Numbered from the stretch's first letter, positions 37,498 through 48,380 are shown. The stretch is DNA of 64,000 bases from Sipunculus nudus (GCA_026874595.1 CM049313.1:60682659-60746658), one strand, 5' to 3'. Program-made: numbers and translations. Notes: a model not told the origin generated them from the letters alone.

Positions 37498-37541
<44 letters not shown>
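37498..37541. repeat. (AT)n microsatellite with ACAT-rich flank
   Basis: AT run preceded from about 37320 by CATACATACA-type repeats. Confidence 0.9.
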
Positions 37542-37544
<3 letters not shown>

Positions 37545-37715
37545 AACACTTAACCGAGTCAATGGCTATCTTGTCTATGTGCCGCAAAAAAATTCATATA
37601 TACACCATGTTACACTACAAGACTCCTACACTTCTTTGATTTACAGAAATATGCACCCACAGTTTTTAAGCACCAAATGTAATGGTGTGAAAGTTGTGCG
37701 CATGGGATTTCAAAA

Positions 37716-37925
37716 ACATACATCTGAAGTGTTTCCAAACACCACCCAAAGGGTTTCAAAACACCATCCAAAGGGTTTCTTAACCTATATCTTAACGGTT
37801 TCCAAACCTATATCTGAAGGGTGTCTAAACACCACCCAAAGGGCTTCCAAACATAGATCTAAAGGGTTTTTCAAACATCACCCAAAGGGTTTTCAAACCT
37901 AGAACTGCAGGGTTTCCAAACCTAT
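37716..37925 (+). repeat. 45-bp tandem array, left part
   Basis: Imperfect copies of a unit like CTAAAGGGTTTCCAAACC plus TAGATCTGAAGTGTTTCAAAACACTAC (about 45 bp). The array stops abruptly at CCAAACCTATA near 37927, where LINE sequence begins, and resumes at 39738. Confidence 0.8.
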
Positions 37926-37956
37926 ATAACCTTGTTAATATCAGGAAAACGTGTCA

Positions 37957-38760
37957 AAGACATAGAGAGTAGTTTAAGCTATGAACTAGAAAATGTACAG
38001 AAATGGATCATCTTGGTTAAACAGAAGCTATACTCTTTGGTACCAAATGCAAAGTTGCAGGACAGCATTTTTTTGTGACATGTAATGGTCATTTGATAAG
38101 CATTAAATCTTCAGTAAAATATCTGGGTCAGACAATAGAACAGACATTATCAGGAAATAAAACTGCAACTGATGTTATTTCAAAAAACGACAATAGATTA
38201 AAAGTCATGTATAGATATGGAGGAATGTTAAATGAAAAAAAAAAATCTAGACAAATTCTATGTTCCGCACTATTACAATGTCACTTTGATTACGCATGTA
38301 GTAATTGGTATTCTGCTTTAACAAAAACCTTAAAAGGAAAGCTACAAATTTGTCAAAGTAAACTAGTCAGATTTATAATGAATCGTGACCACATTACACA
38401 TTGGCTTCAACAGTTAAAAAGAATGAGATGGCTAAATGTAGGAAACAAAATAGCTCAATTGAAATTGAATCATATGTATAAGATTGTGCATAATGAAGCT
38501 CCAGTTTACTTGCAACAGCAATGTAATGATGTGAAAGAGTCTATTCTCAGTTCACAAGAAAAAGTCAATACGCCTACACGTTACCGAGAGTAGGTTCAGT
38601 TGGTACTAGAACATTTCTATAACCTGGGATGAAATTATGGAATGATTTACCAATGAATATTCAGTCTAGTAACTCATACAGTAGTTTTAGAAATTTGGTA
38701 AAATTACATCTTATAGAGAGTACACCGAAATATGAAGAGAATGATTACATTTATTATTAA
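37957..38760 (+). pseudogene. LINE reverse transcriptase C-terminal region (frame-broken)
   Basis: Pieces in the expected order: SLSYELENVQKW, then (frame change near 38030) ILFGTKCKV, then a 172-codon frame 38075-38593 with VKYLGQTIE, the CHFDYACSNWYSAL motif and KLVRFIMNRD. After another frame change come TLPRVGSVGTRTF, an in-frame stop, and MKLWNDLPMNIQ to the stop at 38760. This is the RT thumb and C-terminal domain of a CR1/L2/Daphne-type element; the palm with FADD is missing because of 5' truncation. Two frame changes and one nonsense codon make it inactive. Confidence 0.7.
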
Positions 38761-38809
38761 ATACAGAATATAGAGTTCTTAATATTTATGATTTTGTAGA
38801 TGTATGGAA

Positions 38810-39330
38810 TCTCTTAAAATAATGCACTCATTACCTATAGTGTTGTAAATAATAATTTGTGATGAGACCAAATCTAGTATAGTATGTAAAATTGTATATG
38901 GACTGCCACCTATGCATATGTGATCACTTAATCTATAGTCGTATATTGGGATTAATATACTGCCACCTCTGTCTGTGATTGCACAAAGTTTTGTCATATA
39001 CTAGTATTGTGGTAAATGCACTACAAGTTCTATCTATGATTACATCATTTCTAGTCATATATCCTGTTGAAAGTACATTCAACAAAATCTGTGAAAACGA
39101 ATACTTTTCAGTCATATGCTTTGTAAATGGACTGTGAGATTAATCTGTGATATAATGATTTCTAGTCATATATTTTGTTAATAGTCTGTCAACTTTATCT
39201 GGGATAACAACATTTTTTTAAACATATTCTATGACATGGATGGTCAGCTGTTTATGTGATAACACATCTTCTATTCATATATTATGATCAATGGATTTTG
39301 CGAGTGTTATATGTGATGATAATATTTCTA
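38810..39330 (+). repeat. Tandem repeats in the LINE 3' UTR
   Basis: Phrases such as TCTAGTCATATAT, TTTTGTAAATGGACTGT and ATCTGTGATAACA recur every 60-75 bp through the LINE's 3' UTR. They are strongly diverged. Confidence 0.5.
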
Positions 39331-39737
39331 GTAATAGTTGTATACATAAATAATATAAATTTTATCAGTCCTATCTGAAAATAAATACAGTTTTCTAGAC
39401 ATGTATATGCTGTATAGACCTATTGATTCCATTTCATTTTGCAAAATCATAAGTTAAGTTGTATATACAAAATATTTGCCATATTAAGTAAAACTACTGT
39501 CTGGTAATTCTTTAAACGTATTTTGTTAATTTTAACTATGAAAAACATAATCATATATCCTGTGATTTATATTTCTGTAATGGTACATAGACTCTGCCTG
39601 CTCTATCTTGAATTTCAGGACCACTATGGAAATAAGTTTTAAAATCTTTTAAGTGCTATCCTAAGTGTATGTCAGGATATCATGTTTTATTGTATATGCA
39701 TGTAACTGATTGCCAGAATAAAATCAATCAATCAAAA

Positions 39738-39945
39738 CATCTGAAGGGTTTCTAAACACCACCATAATGGTTTCCAAACCTACATCTGAAGTGTTTCAAA
39801 ACACTACCTAAAGGGTTTCCAAACCTAGATCTGAAGTGTTTCAAAACACTACCTAAAGGGTTTCCAAACCTAGATCTGAAGTGTTTCAAAACACTACCTA
39901 AAGGGTTTCCAAACCTAGATCTGAAATGTTTCCAAGCACCAAAGT
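39738..39945 (+). repeat. 45-bp tandem array, right part
   Basis: Continuation of the array at 37716-37925, here with three almost identical 45-bp units in a row. Because 45 is a multiple of 3, the minus strand shows a 15-residue periodic frame (HFRSRFGNPLGSVLK), which is a repeat artefact rather than a gene. Confidence 0.85.
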
Positions 39946-39949
39946 GGAG

Positions 39950-42090
39950 CCAGCTGCGTTGCCACCACTGTCGGTGTTTGGCTACATTTATTTTTAACAG
40001 GTTTACATGAAAACTTGTTTCGGGTATCCGATTGTGTAAATACGTATGTGTGCATTCGCATGTGTGTAACAAGCCAATAAGCAAATAAAACAATTCAGTC
40101 CGGTTTTCGAATCACTTCAGCTTAGATTCAGTTTCGAGCACCTACATCGTGATACGGTCGTAAGCTATATATTTTTTTAACATCAAAACGTCATCAAAAG
40201 TGTCAAGGGTATGATTTAATGTAAGTATAAATGCACAATTAGAATAGGAGAAAGGTGTTTTCCAATAAAGCTTTTATTTCTTTCATCAAACTACTGAACG
40301 CTGGGTCACGGCACGAAAATTATTAGAACTAATAAATATTTTTACAAAATGAACAAAGTGATTGTAATATAAATATTCCTCTTGGAATGTATGAAACCAT
40401 GCATGCAAATGAACATTTCCATTTTACAATAATCTAAACATGTTGAAACAGCCAAATTAGGCATACAGTGCACCGTACAATAAATGGAAATTGCGATCTG
40501 AATCTATTTAATTATGCAAAAGGGAAAAATGTTAATGAGCCCTAACTGTATTTTGCTTGTATATAACTGTATAATTATCCAATTTATAAATATCTGAATG
40601 TTTGTTTGCATTTGTCAATATTTATGATACATGAGCGTTTGTAAAAGTACTTTAAAACTTCTTTTCAATATGATCCAGATAAAATATTATATTTTATGTA
40701 TTTAAAGAATTCCAGAATCCTCTGTCTTGTGAGCTACCATGGAAAACTAATAAACCAGCTTATTAGATGAATGGTTCAGGTACTATATTCATTCCCGAAA
40801 ATATGTATATTAATGAGTTCCATTTTACTCTGTATGTTTGTTCGGGGATATAATCACAATGTTCACCACAGGTCAGCCTCATGATTCTAGAATGGCCTTT
40901 TAAATAATTTCAACGTGCTATGTACATAACATAGTTTTACAGTTTTACACCCGTCTCCACTGTGGAGAGCAGCACTGTCTCATCCGTACTCTATTATAAA
41001 GGTATTCAAGTACCTGGCCCACTTGCTAGTCAGACAGGATAGCAGAATCTAGTAATTAAATACTATGTCACAGATGTGGTAAGTTTTTAGCGACAAAATA
41101 TTCCATGTTCTCACTGAATGTACTTTTCTCACAGATTACAGGAATGCTGTCTTGGATAAGCTGAATATGTTGTGCCCGGATACAAATATCCGTCAGCTAC
41201 GTGCTCTAATTCTAGAACATTTGTTTATTTTGGTTTGGTGGAGATCATGCTGATTTAATTGCTAATGAAAACGAACACTTTCAGATACTACTGTGTTGGG
41301 CATGTTATTAATTTGATACAACACAGGGACTCGTTTGTAATTGTCATCCTTGCGTTTGTGAGATAACAACTGGCTCAGTTGATTGTGAATTAACAAAGCG
41401 CGGACGCATGGGTTTTCTAATATTATAATGCACTGTATCTGTTGATTGCATACATTCCGCTGTCTTGCTGATGTTAGTATTACTATTTTATTATTATCAT
41501 TATTATTATTGTTGTGTGGCTTTTGGTAATATTAATAATAATAATAATAATGTGATGATAATAATATTATTATTACTATTTTTGAAAAGTGTCATAAATA
41601 CTTTAACCAACTATATTATCTTGTATGTTTTTGCTTGTGTAATCTTCATTTTTGGAGGGAAAAAAAGCCAAACAAACAAACATTATAATTGCATTTGAAA
41701 ATTTAAACTTTATCTCATTTAGACAAAAAATTCACCTGCTTGAAAATTCAAGATAAAACAAATTCAAAAGATTTCAAAAATGGCTTAAAGTGCCTTCTAT
41801 AATGGCTTTATTATCATTTATGTGATTAATAGTATTATAACTTACAGCTGAAAATCTAAAATACATCAAATACATTGAAATATATTTTCATTTACAAAGG
41901 CATCCTAGCTCAAATTTTAGGGGATAACTTATTCCTTATAACCCTAACATTTGAATAATGACTTTAAGCACCAGCTTCCAGGGCATTAATATATAATCTG
42001 TAAAAATTATAAATGTTACAATTTTAAAGCTGGAAATTTAAAATACATATTGCAGAACACGCGTGTATTTCCACACGCAAAATCTAATTA
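39950..42090. other. Mostly empty; weak LINE-like remnant near 41.05-41.23 kb
   Basis: No supported gene. On the plus strand 41080-41220 reads FHVLTECTFLTDYRNAVLDK, a pattern (H-x3-C then R) seen in the C-terminal zinc-binding part of some LINE proteins, but the preceding Cys pair is not in frame. A short ATT repeat lies at 41490-41580. Confidence 0.3.
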
Positions 42091-42093
42091 AAC

Positions 42094-42097
42094 CCAA
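42094..42097. other. Target-site duplication, left (CCAA)
   Basis: CCAA directly before the left LTR matches CCAA directly after the right LTR at 49057-49060. A 4-bp duplication is in the range for Ty3/gypsy integrases. Confidence 0.75.
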
Positions 42098-42772
42098 TGT
42101 TGCGTGTAGCACAAAACATCCCCGAGTTCCACTCACACAACGAAGATGTTAAATGAAAAACTGACTCACAAATATAGTACAAAATATATATAATTATTTA
42201 AACAAACATTATTTACAATATATACAATACATGAACACAAAGTCTCTAACACATAATAACTAAATCTTGGTGCGGTACAAAATGAAGAAATACTTATCTG
42301 CTGTAAATCAAAGTCACTGGTGCTGGTTCGACGAAATAAAAATGACTCCCGGGTTGCTCTGAGGAGTCATAACGAAAGTTCAGTTCATAATCCGTGCACA
42401 GCCATAATAAAGTCCAAAACGTCCAAAATGTCTCCGCCTTATCACAAGGAGACTACACATCATCAGGCCTGGATATCCCTGGATATCAGTTCTTGTTTGC
42501 AACCCAATTCAAAATCACTTAATGAAGGGCATTTATAGTATCTGTGGACCTTAACGCAATATCGATCGATCCACTTTTAAATTCCAGTTCAGGTTGTTTA
42601 ACCGCTGTTAATGAATGAACGAAAACGTTCTCTATGTCCGTTTATTTGTTGCTGCCGGAGTTCAATAGATGACTGTAAGCGACACGGGTCGACGCGTCAG
42701 TGTTGTTCCTGGGTCAATGGTTCTAAGGTCCTTCCGTGAGTGCCCTGCCATCGCGTACGGACATACATCACA
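42098..42772 (-). repeat. 3' LTR (left copy, 675 bp)
   Basis: On the plus strand starts TGTTGCGTGTAGCACAAAAC and ends GGACATACATCACA, giving TG..CA termini on both strands. Compared with the other LTR it has an extra 18 bp (about 42372-42389) bounded by the short direct repeat CATAA. Confidence 0.95.
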
Positions 42773-42783
42773 CTATCCTCCTA
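42773..42783 (-). other. Polypurine tract
   Basis: On the minus strand the sequence directly before the 3' LTR is TTAGGAGGATAG, purine-rich with one T, in the position where plus-strand priming is expected. Confidence 0.6.
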
Positions 42784-42789
42784 AAAAAG

Positions 42790-43184
42790 AAAATTTTATG
42801 ATATTTTCATGAGTAAAATTTTATAATATCTGAAATATATACCTTTGGGTGATATTATATATATGAGAAATATAATTATGTTAACATGAGGATATAAACT
42901 TTTATAATCTACAATATCATTTATAATTGACATCAATAGCCATCATTTCTTTTCTTGCAAACATATGCAAATAATCTATCCAATTCATTTTAACTTCACT
43001 GTGATAATACACACACTAATAACTCACACAACCATCGAACATTACTACGACTTGTGCAAAATAATATCCCTGTGACTAATGCACAATTCATCCTACTAGT
43101 TTATAATGCATAATAGCTACTGCATCTCAATGTAACATCTTCATCCATACACGTCTCCAACAATACAATTCATATACAAATTTA
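42790..43184 (-). other. Untranslated stretch between RNase H and the 3' LTR
   Basis: About 400 bp of AT-rich sequence after the pol stop codon with no open frame; no env-like gene is present. Confidence 0.7.
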
Positions 43185-43502
43185 TCAATAACATCTAGAT
43201 AATGCGTCAGCGATGACATTATCCTTTCCTCTTATGTGTTTCACATTGATGTCATACTCTTGTAAGAGTAGACTCCAATTTAATAACCTCCTGTTCTTGT
43301 TCTTCATTCTACTCAAGAACACTAAAGGGTTATGATCAGTATAAATCACTAATGGATGAGAAACTGATCTCACATAGATTTCAAAATATTGCAGTGCTAA
43401 GATAAGCGCTAATAATTCTTTTTCAATGGTGGAATAATTTCTCTGGTAATCTTTAAATTTCTTTGAGAAATAACAGACAGGATGATCAATCCCCTTGTTC
43501 AT
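43185..43502 (-). pseudogene. RNase H domain of the gypsy element
   Basis: Continues from the RT frame after a one-base shift near 43495. It carries the RNase H residues: Glu in EKELLALILALQYFE, Asp in YTDHNPL and Asp in NVIADALSR, ending at a TAG right after the ALSR motif. The first catalytic Asp (CVDASEQAAGAIL) is in the preceding frame piece at about 43545. It degrades the RNA strand during reverse transcription. It is intact apart from the junction shift. There is no chromodomain after it, since the integrase lies upstream. Confidence 0.9.
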
Positions 43503-44457
43503 CTTCTTGAATCAATATAGCACCAGCTGCTTGTTCGCTAGCATCAACACATAACTTAAAATCTTTGTCAAAATCAGGTGCTTTCAAGATAGGTGTATTG
43601 ATCATCATCGACTTCAATTTCTCGAATGCTGCTTCGCAGTCATCAGTCCAAATATATATCTCCTTTTTCTTTAACAAATTTGTGAGAGGGGTCTCAGCAA
43701 AGTTTTTACAAAACCTTCTATAATACCCAGTCATGCCTAGAAATCTTTGTAAACTCCTTTTTGATGTAGGTCTCTTGAAATTGATAATGGCCTCAATTTT
43801 GGCTTGAATAGGTTCTACATCACCTTGTCCTATGACATGACCTAAATAAATGACCTTGGCCTTCCCAAAATCGTTTTTTGCCAAATTAACTGTAAGATTA
43901 GCTTCAGCCAGTCTTTGAAACAGTTTCTCAAGTCTATACAAGTGTTCAGACCACGTATCACTATATACAACCAAGTCATCAATGTAACCTTCAACACCTT
44001 CAACATGGTTTATACAAATATTAATCAAACGTTGGAATGAAGCTCCACTATTCTTCATTCCGAACGGCATTACATTATATTCATATAATCCGTCAGGAAT
44101 AACAAAAGCAGAGATCTTTCTCGCTCTTTCAGTTAGAGGAACACCCCAATATCCTTTTAGTAAGTTACATTTTGTTACATATTTAGCTTTACCAATCCTA
44201 TCTATACAATCATCAACTCTTGGTATGGGATACGTATCTGTTTTAGTTACAGCATTCACTTTTCTGAAATCAGTACAAAATCTATAACTTTTATCTGGTT
44301 TTGGAACTAATATACATGGAGAACTCCATTCACTTTGGCTCTCTCTGATGATGTCATTTTGTAACATGTAATCTATTTCTTTTCTTAAGTTGGCAAGAGT
44401 TTCGGGATTAACCCTGTATGGATGTTGTTTTATTGGTTTTGCATCACCGACATCCAC
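43486..44457 (-). pseudogene. Reverse transcriptase domain of the gypsy element
   Basis: A 323-codon piece covering the RT fingers, palm and thumb and the start of RNase H. Visible motifs are SPCILVPKPD (44-55), FCTDFRKVN (60-68), MPFGMKNSGASFQRL (130-144), the catalytic YIDDLVVYS (158-166), YLGH (204-207) and RFLGMTGYYR. Motif A, normally F/x-D-L-x-x-G-Y-W-Q, reads CNLLKGYWG, so the first catalytic Asp is Asn (residue 98) and the usual Gln after the Trp is Gly. The 5' end joins the integrase piece by a one-base shift near 44500; the first Met used here is internal to the polyprotein. The substitution should abolish polymerase activity. Confidence 0.93.
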
Positions 44458-45167
44458 ATCATGATATATAACATTTGTTCTACTAGGTACATCTGGAAAT
44501 TTTGTTTATATTTTCTCAACAATTTTGACAAATCTTGAGATTTTTCAGACGACAGATGTTCTAGTTTCACATCTAAGTTTGCCAATATCTCTGAATTACC
44601 TAATTTTGGTTTTTCATTCTTGTCTTCACTTGTTTCAAAATCTTTGAAAATATCAGTAGTTTCTGATATTTCATTATCATCAGATGTTATACAAACAGGT
44701 TTCACTAATGTATCGTTCCTCTCAAAATATGGTTTGAGCATATTCACATGACATAATTGAGTTCCCTTACGTCTATCTGGAGTTTTGATGATGTAATTGA
44801 CATTGTTAATCTTTCTATAAATCTCATAGGGTCCATGATATCTTGATTGTAATGGACCTTCTTTACTGGGTAACAATGCAAGTACCTTATCTCCTACATT
44901 CAATTCCTGATGTCTTGCTTTCTTATCATACCATGTTTTCATCTTGGTTTGAGCTTTAGCCAAAATCTGTCTTGCTAATTCACATGTATCATTCAACCGT
45001 TCTTTGAATGTGACCACATAATCTAAAACGGTTTTCCGTCTGTTTTGTTCACTAAGCCATTGATCTTTGATTACATTCAATGGGCCTCTAATAGTGTGGC
45101 CAAACATGAGTTCTAACGGAGTAAATCCGAGTGACTCCTGGACTGAATCCCTAACCGCAAATAACAA
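44430..45167 (-). pseudogene. Integrase C-terminal part and INT-RT linker
   Basis: Starts just after a one-base break in the integrase core near 45205 and covers the segment SLGFTPLELMFGH, typical of the end of gypsy integrase cores, a Lys/Glu-rich helix, and a GPY/F-type module (YHGPYEIYRKI, then YIIKTPDRRKGTQLCHVNML). After that comes an acidic linker with LSKLLRKYKQNF, which resembles the stretch normally found immediately before RT. Its continuity into RT, after one frame shift at about 44500, shows that integrase really precedes RT in the polyprotein rather than being rearranged. Confidence 0.88.
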
Positions 45168-45198
45168 TAGCGGGACCCCTTCGTCCCAATCCCTCTTG

Positions 45199-45789
45199 TT
45201 ATGAAAACAATGTCTTCAACATGGTTTTCAGAGTAGAATGAAATCTCTCTAAAGCACCCTGGGATTGCGGATGATATGCACTTGACAAGATCTGATTAAC
45301 ACCTAATTCATTTGTCAACTGTTTTAATAATCCAGATGTAAAATTTGACCCTTGATCTGATTGAATTTCTTTAGGCATACCAAACATTGTAAAGAATTTT
45401 ATCAAAGCTTTAGTGATAGTTTTGGTTTTGATATTTCTCAAAGGAATGGCCTCTGGAAATCTTGTTGCAGTACACATGATGGTCAACAAATATTGATTTC
45501 CATTTTTAGTTTTTGACATTGGACCAACACAGTCTATAATAATTTTAGACATGGCTTCTTCCATGACTGGAATTGGTTGTAATGGAGCTTTTGGTGAATC
45601 ATTATTGTATTTTCCTACCATTTGACAAGTATGACAAGTTTTACAAAACCTAGCTATATCTTGATTCATTCTTGGCCAAAAGAAATGCCTTAGTATCCTT
45701 TCTTTAGTCTTGTTTACACTAAAATGTCCTGACAAAGGTGATTCATGGGCTATCTTCATTATTTCTGATCTATACACTTCAGGAATCAC
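45199..45789 (-). pseudogene. Integrase zinc-binding and catalytic core
   Basis: A 196-codon piece containing an HHCC zinc-binding domain (His15, His22, Cys49, Cys52; 'SGHFSVNKTKERI...C-K-T-C') followed by the DDE core: Asp86 in IIIDCVGP, Asp in SDQGSNF and Glu in ALERFH, with exactly 35 residues between the last two (DX35E). It cuts and joins the cDNA into the host genome. It is bounded by one-base shifts at about 45830 (from the protease-containing frame) and about 45205 (into the C-terminal part). All catalytic residues are present. Confidence 0.93.
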
Positions 45790-47455
45790 AATCTGATTTA
45801 CTGTAGCCCAGTCCTCTGTTGAGGGAATATCTTTTAGGTTTCCATTTTCTCATCAAAATATCATTTAGTATGAAATAACCTGATGATACCTTGTCTAACT
45901 CTTCACTCGGTAATACCAAATCATATAAATGTGCAAGACCTGTATCATTCTTTTGTTCTTTCAAAAGATTATCCCTATTCCCTAAAGGAAAAGTCCCATC
46001 CGATATTTTCTCAGCTCTTTTCTCATATTGAGAACGAGAAAGCGCTGGTTGGTCATTATCATGGTTAGTGACATTCATGAATGTTTGTGATAAATCTATC
46101 ACATCATCATCTACAATATTTCTATCTGCTTTAATATCAGTAGGCGTATTATCATCATTTTTGGTCCTATGAACCATAGCCGTATTGGCTATTTCATCAG
46201 TGGAATCTACGTCCACCTTAATATCGACTTTAACAGTGGAATTCCCATCCACAGCCGTAATGGTGCTATCAATAGCCCTAGGTGCGGCCTTAACAGTGGA
46301 ACCTTTGTCCACGGCCGTATAATTGGCTTTACCAGTGACATCTCTCGTCACAGCCATATCATTGGCCTTAACAGTGGAACTATTGTTCACGGCCATATTA
46401 TTGGTGACTCTCCCGGCCACCATATCGGCTTTTTTAGCCATCGCTCGAGTGACCGCACAGGCCGGAAATATTTCTTCATGTTCCGCCTTATCAACAATGT
46501 CAGTACTCGGCTTAGAAACCATACAAGGATAAGCCGTCACATTTCCTCCCGCCAAATCATTCCCCAATAATAAAGACACTCCCTTTACGGGTAAGCTAGG
46601 CAAAATCCCGACCTTAACAGGACCTGACGCCAACCCTGACTTTAAAATAATTTCGTGCAAAGGTACTGTAACAATAGAACCTTCAATACCCTGAGCCAAT
46701 ACAATTTCTCCGGTTGCCGTCTCATCAGAGAAAGGTAATTCACTTTCTAACAATAGAGACTGAGACGCTCCAGTGTCTCTTAGAATTTTGATTGGTACGG
46801 GTTCAATACTGTCCCTTTTTAAAGATACAAAACCCTCTGACACAAAAGGCTTAAATTCTTTACGAATAGCCTGAAAGTCATTATTCTTTCCCACAATGAC
46901 AGGATCCTTTAAACCTACAGTCCCTGATGGAGGTTCACAAAGCAAGCCCTCGTATGTATTCACGAGTGCATTTGGTGACGTTTCCTTAAGACTTGTCTCT
47001 TTATTCTTTTTGAGACTCAGACACGTAGCCATAACATGTCCTGGTTTCTTACAATAATAGCAGATAGGTCCAGTCCTCAATCTGGGTTTTTCACTTGTCT
47101 CACCCTTTTTACCCTCAGAAAATTCTTTTCTGGGTCGAGGTGGATTCCCCTTTTTGTCACTACCATTTACATTTCTTGGTCTTTGAAAACCAACTTCTCT
47201 TGATTTGTCAAATTTACTCTTATGAGTCAAAGCAAATTCATCGGCAAATTTTGCCGCTTGTTGTAACGTAGTTACTTCCTTCTCATCTAAATATGTCTTA
47301 ATATCATCTCTAATACATTTCTTAAACTCTTCAACTAATATCAGTTGTGTTAATTTCTCATAATCTGAATTCACGGTTTTTGAGTTACACCATTTCTCAA
47401 AAAGTACCTCTTTCTCATGAGCAAATTCAACATGAGTTTGAGTATGTTCTCCGTA
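45779..47455 (-). pseudogene. Gag C-terminus, CCHC zinc knuckle, aspartic protease and linker
   Basis: Long open frame (531 codons from an internal Met at 47374). It contains the end of the capsid-like region, a CX2CX4HX4C zinc knuckle at residues 105-118 (CYYCKKPGHVMATC), a retroviral-type aspartic protease with DTGAS at 200-204 and the flap-distal LLLGNDLAGG at 268-277, then a long Thr/Val/Asn-rich linker with repeated STVKA-like phrases (325-405), and finally the short segment before the integrase zinc-binding domain (YFILNDILMRKW). Gag and pol appear to be one reading frame apart from the one-base breaks. The domain order continues directly into integrase. Confidence 0.9.
46160..46402 (-). 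repeat. Degenerate tandem repeat inside the protease-integrase linker
   Basis: On the plus strand TTAACAGTGGAA, GTCCACGGCCGTA and close variants recur at roughly 55-65 bp, giving the repeated STVKA/TAVD phrases in the protein. This is an expansion within the polyprotein linker. Confidence 0.55.
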
Positions 47456-47785
47456 AATTTCGAAACCTTTGTCTGTAAGCTTCAGGCACTAATTCATATG
47501 TATGAAGAATAGCATATTTGAGAGAATAATAATTTGAAGATTCTTCTACAGATAAAGAAGAATATATTTCTTGGGCTTTTCCAGTGAATACACTTTGTGC
47601 CAGAATAGGCCACAACTCTATTGGCCACCTAAGATTTTTAGCGATTTTCTCAAAGTGTAGAAAGAATTTATCTACTTCTTTTTCATTGAATGAGGGAACT
47701 AATCTGATATATCTGTTAGGGTCTAAAATTCCACCCGTCGCAGAATTTTCTTTTTTATCCTCATCAAATTTTAGTTTGTTCTAGT
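47425..47785 (-). pseudogene. Gag middle part (capsid/SCAN-like region)
   Basis: Continues gag after a one-base break at about 47778 and ends at another at about 47455. The frame is open without a Met until 47615 and includes RWPIELWPILAQSVFTGKAQ and the helical AYRQRFRNLRR segment, the pattern of the capsid/SCAN-related helical domain in vertebrate and invertebrate gypsy gag proteins. This domain drives particle assembly. Broken only by the two flanking shifts. Confidence 0.8.
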
Positions 47786-48111
47786 TCTTTTAACTCTAGT
47801 TCTTTCATTACTCTAGCCTCTTTAGCCATTTGTAGTTCTCTATTTATTTCTAATTCTTTTAATTTAACTTTATATTCATATTGACCAGAGTCAGCACCTT
47901 TTTGTGGTTCTGGAGGGTACAATCCCAAAACGGAATCCTCAAACAGATCATTATTCACAAGATGATCTACAATTCTCCTTTTTAATTCTGACTTTCTCAT
48001 TGACTGTTTTCCTTCTATATTTAATTTGTTACAAGTTTCCAATAACTCAGCTTTTTTCATTTGGTCTAAGACCTGCGTAGCGGGATTAACTATAAATTTA
48101 TCAATATCCAT
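47764..48111 (-). pseudogene. Gag N-terminus
   Basis: Starts at the first good ATG (48111) about 270 bp inside the PBS and runs 115 codons. The first half holds a SAP-like helix pair (MKKAELLETCNKLNIEGKQS, then a basic RKSELKRRIVDHL), and the second half is a charged coiled coil (KLKELEINRELQMAKEARVM). It stops at a one-base break in an AAAATTT run. The start is chosen because it is the first ATG after the PBS that opens a gag-like frame. Confidence 0.8.
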
Positions 48112-48380
48112 TTTGAGTTTTTTATGAGTTTGTCATATAAAAATATGAAATAACCAATATTCTACTATATGAAATACTTATTTCTAAAAATTATATGACT
48201 ATACAATCTACTACAATGTTACTAATGTTTACTGTGAGTCTTTCTTACTTTAGAAATTCACATCAAAAATGAAACTATGATATTTGAATCAATACTCAAA
48301 ATAGAAAAATTATTTGAAAAATGTAGAAATAACCCCAATTCATACCCCAAAAGAAAACGAGCCAAAAAGAGAAAAGCAAG

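Larger units (their letters stand above)
37926..39737 (+). mobile_element. 5'-truncated CR1/L2-like LINE
   Basis: A 1.8 kb insertion that interrupts the 45-bp array. It contains the C-terminal part of a non-LTR reverse transcriptase (37957-38760), a 3' UTR of nearly 1 kb with its own tandem repeats, and a terminal AATAAAATCAATCAATCAAAA, a short-repeat tail of the kind CR1-group elements carry. The 5' end is missing, as is usual for target-primed insertions. No clear target-site duplication was found. Confidence 0.7.

Noticed and set aside
39752-40093. Minus-strand frame with a 15-residue repeat HFRSRFGNPLGSVLK
   Set aside because: It is the 45-bp tandem array read in frame; the same array elsewhere is not open.
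42320-42538. 72-codon frame beginning MLVRRNKNDS, also at 48622
   Set aside because: Lies within both LTRs and differs between them by the 18-bp indel; no homology to known accessory proteins.
44480-44520. Programmed ribosomal frameshift between integrase and RT
   Set aside because: Equivalent one-base breaks occur at five other places in the same polyprotein, including within domains, so errors or decay are the simpler reading.
45883-46570. Plus-strand frames of 61-133 codons inside the retrotransposon
   Set aside because: Antisense shadows of the gag-pro frame; no motif and no independent start context.
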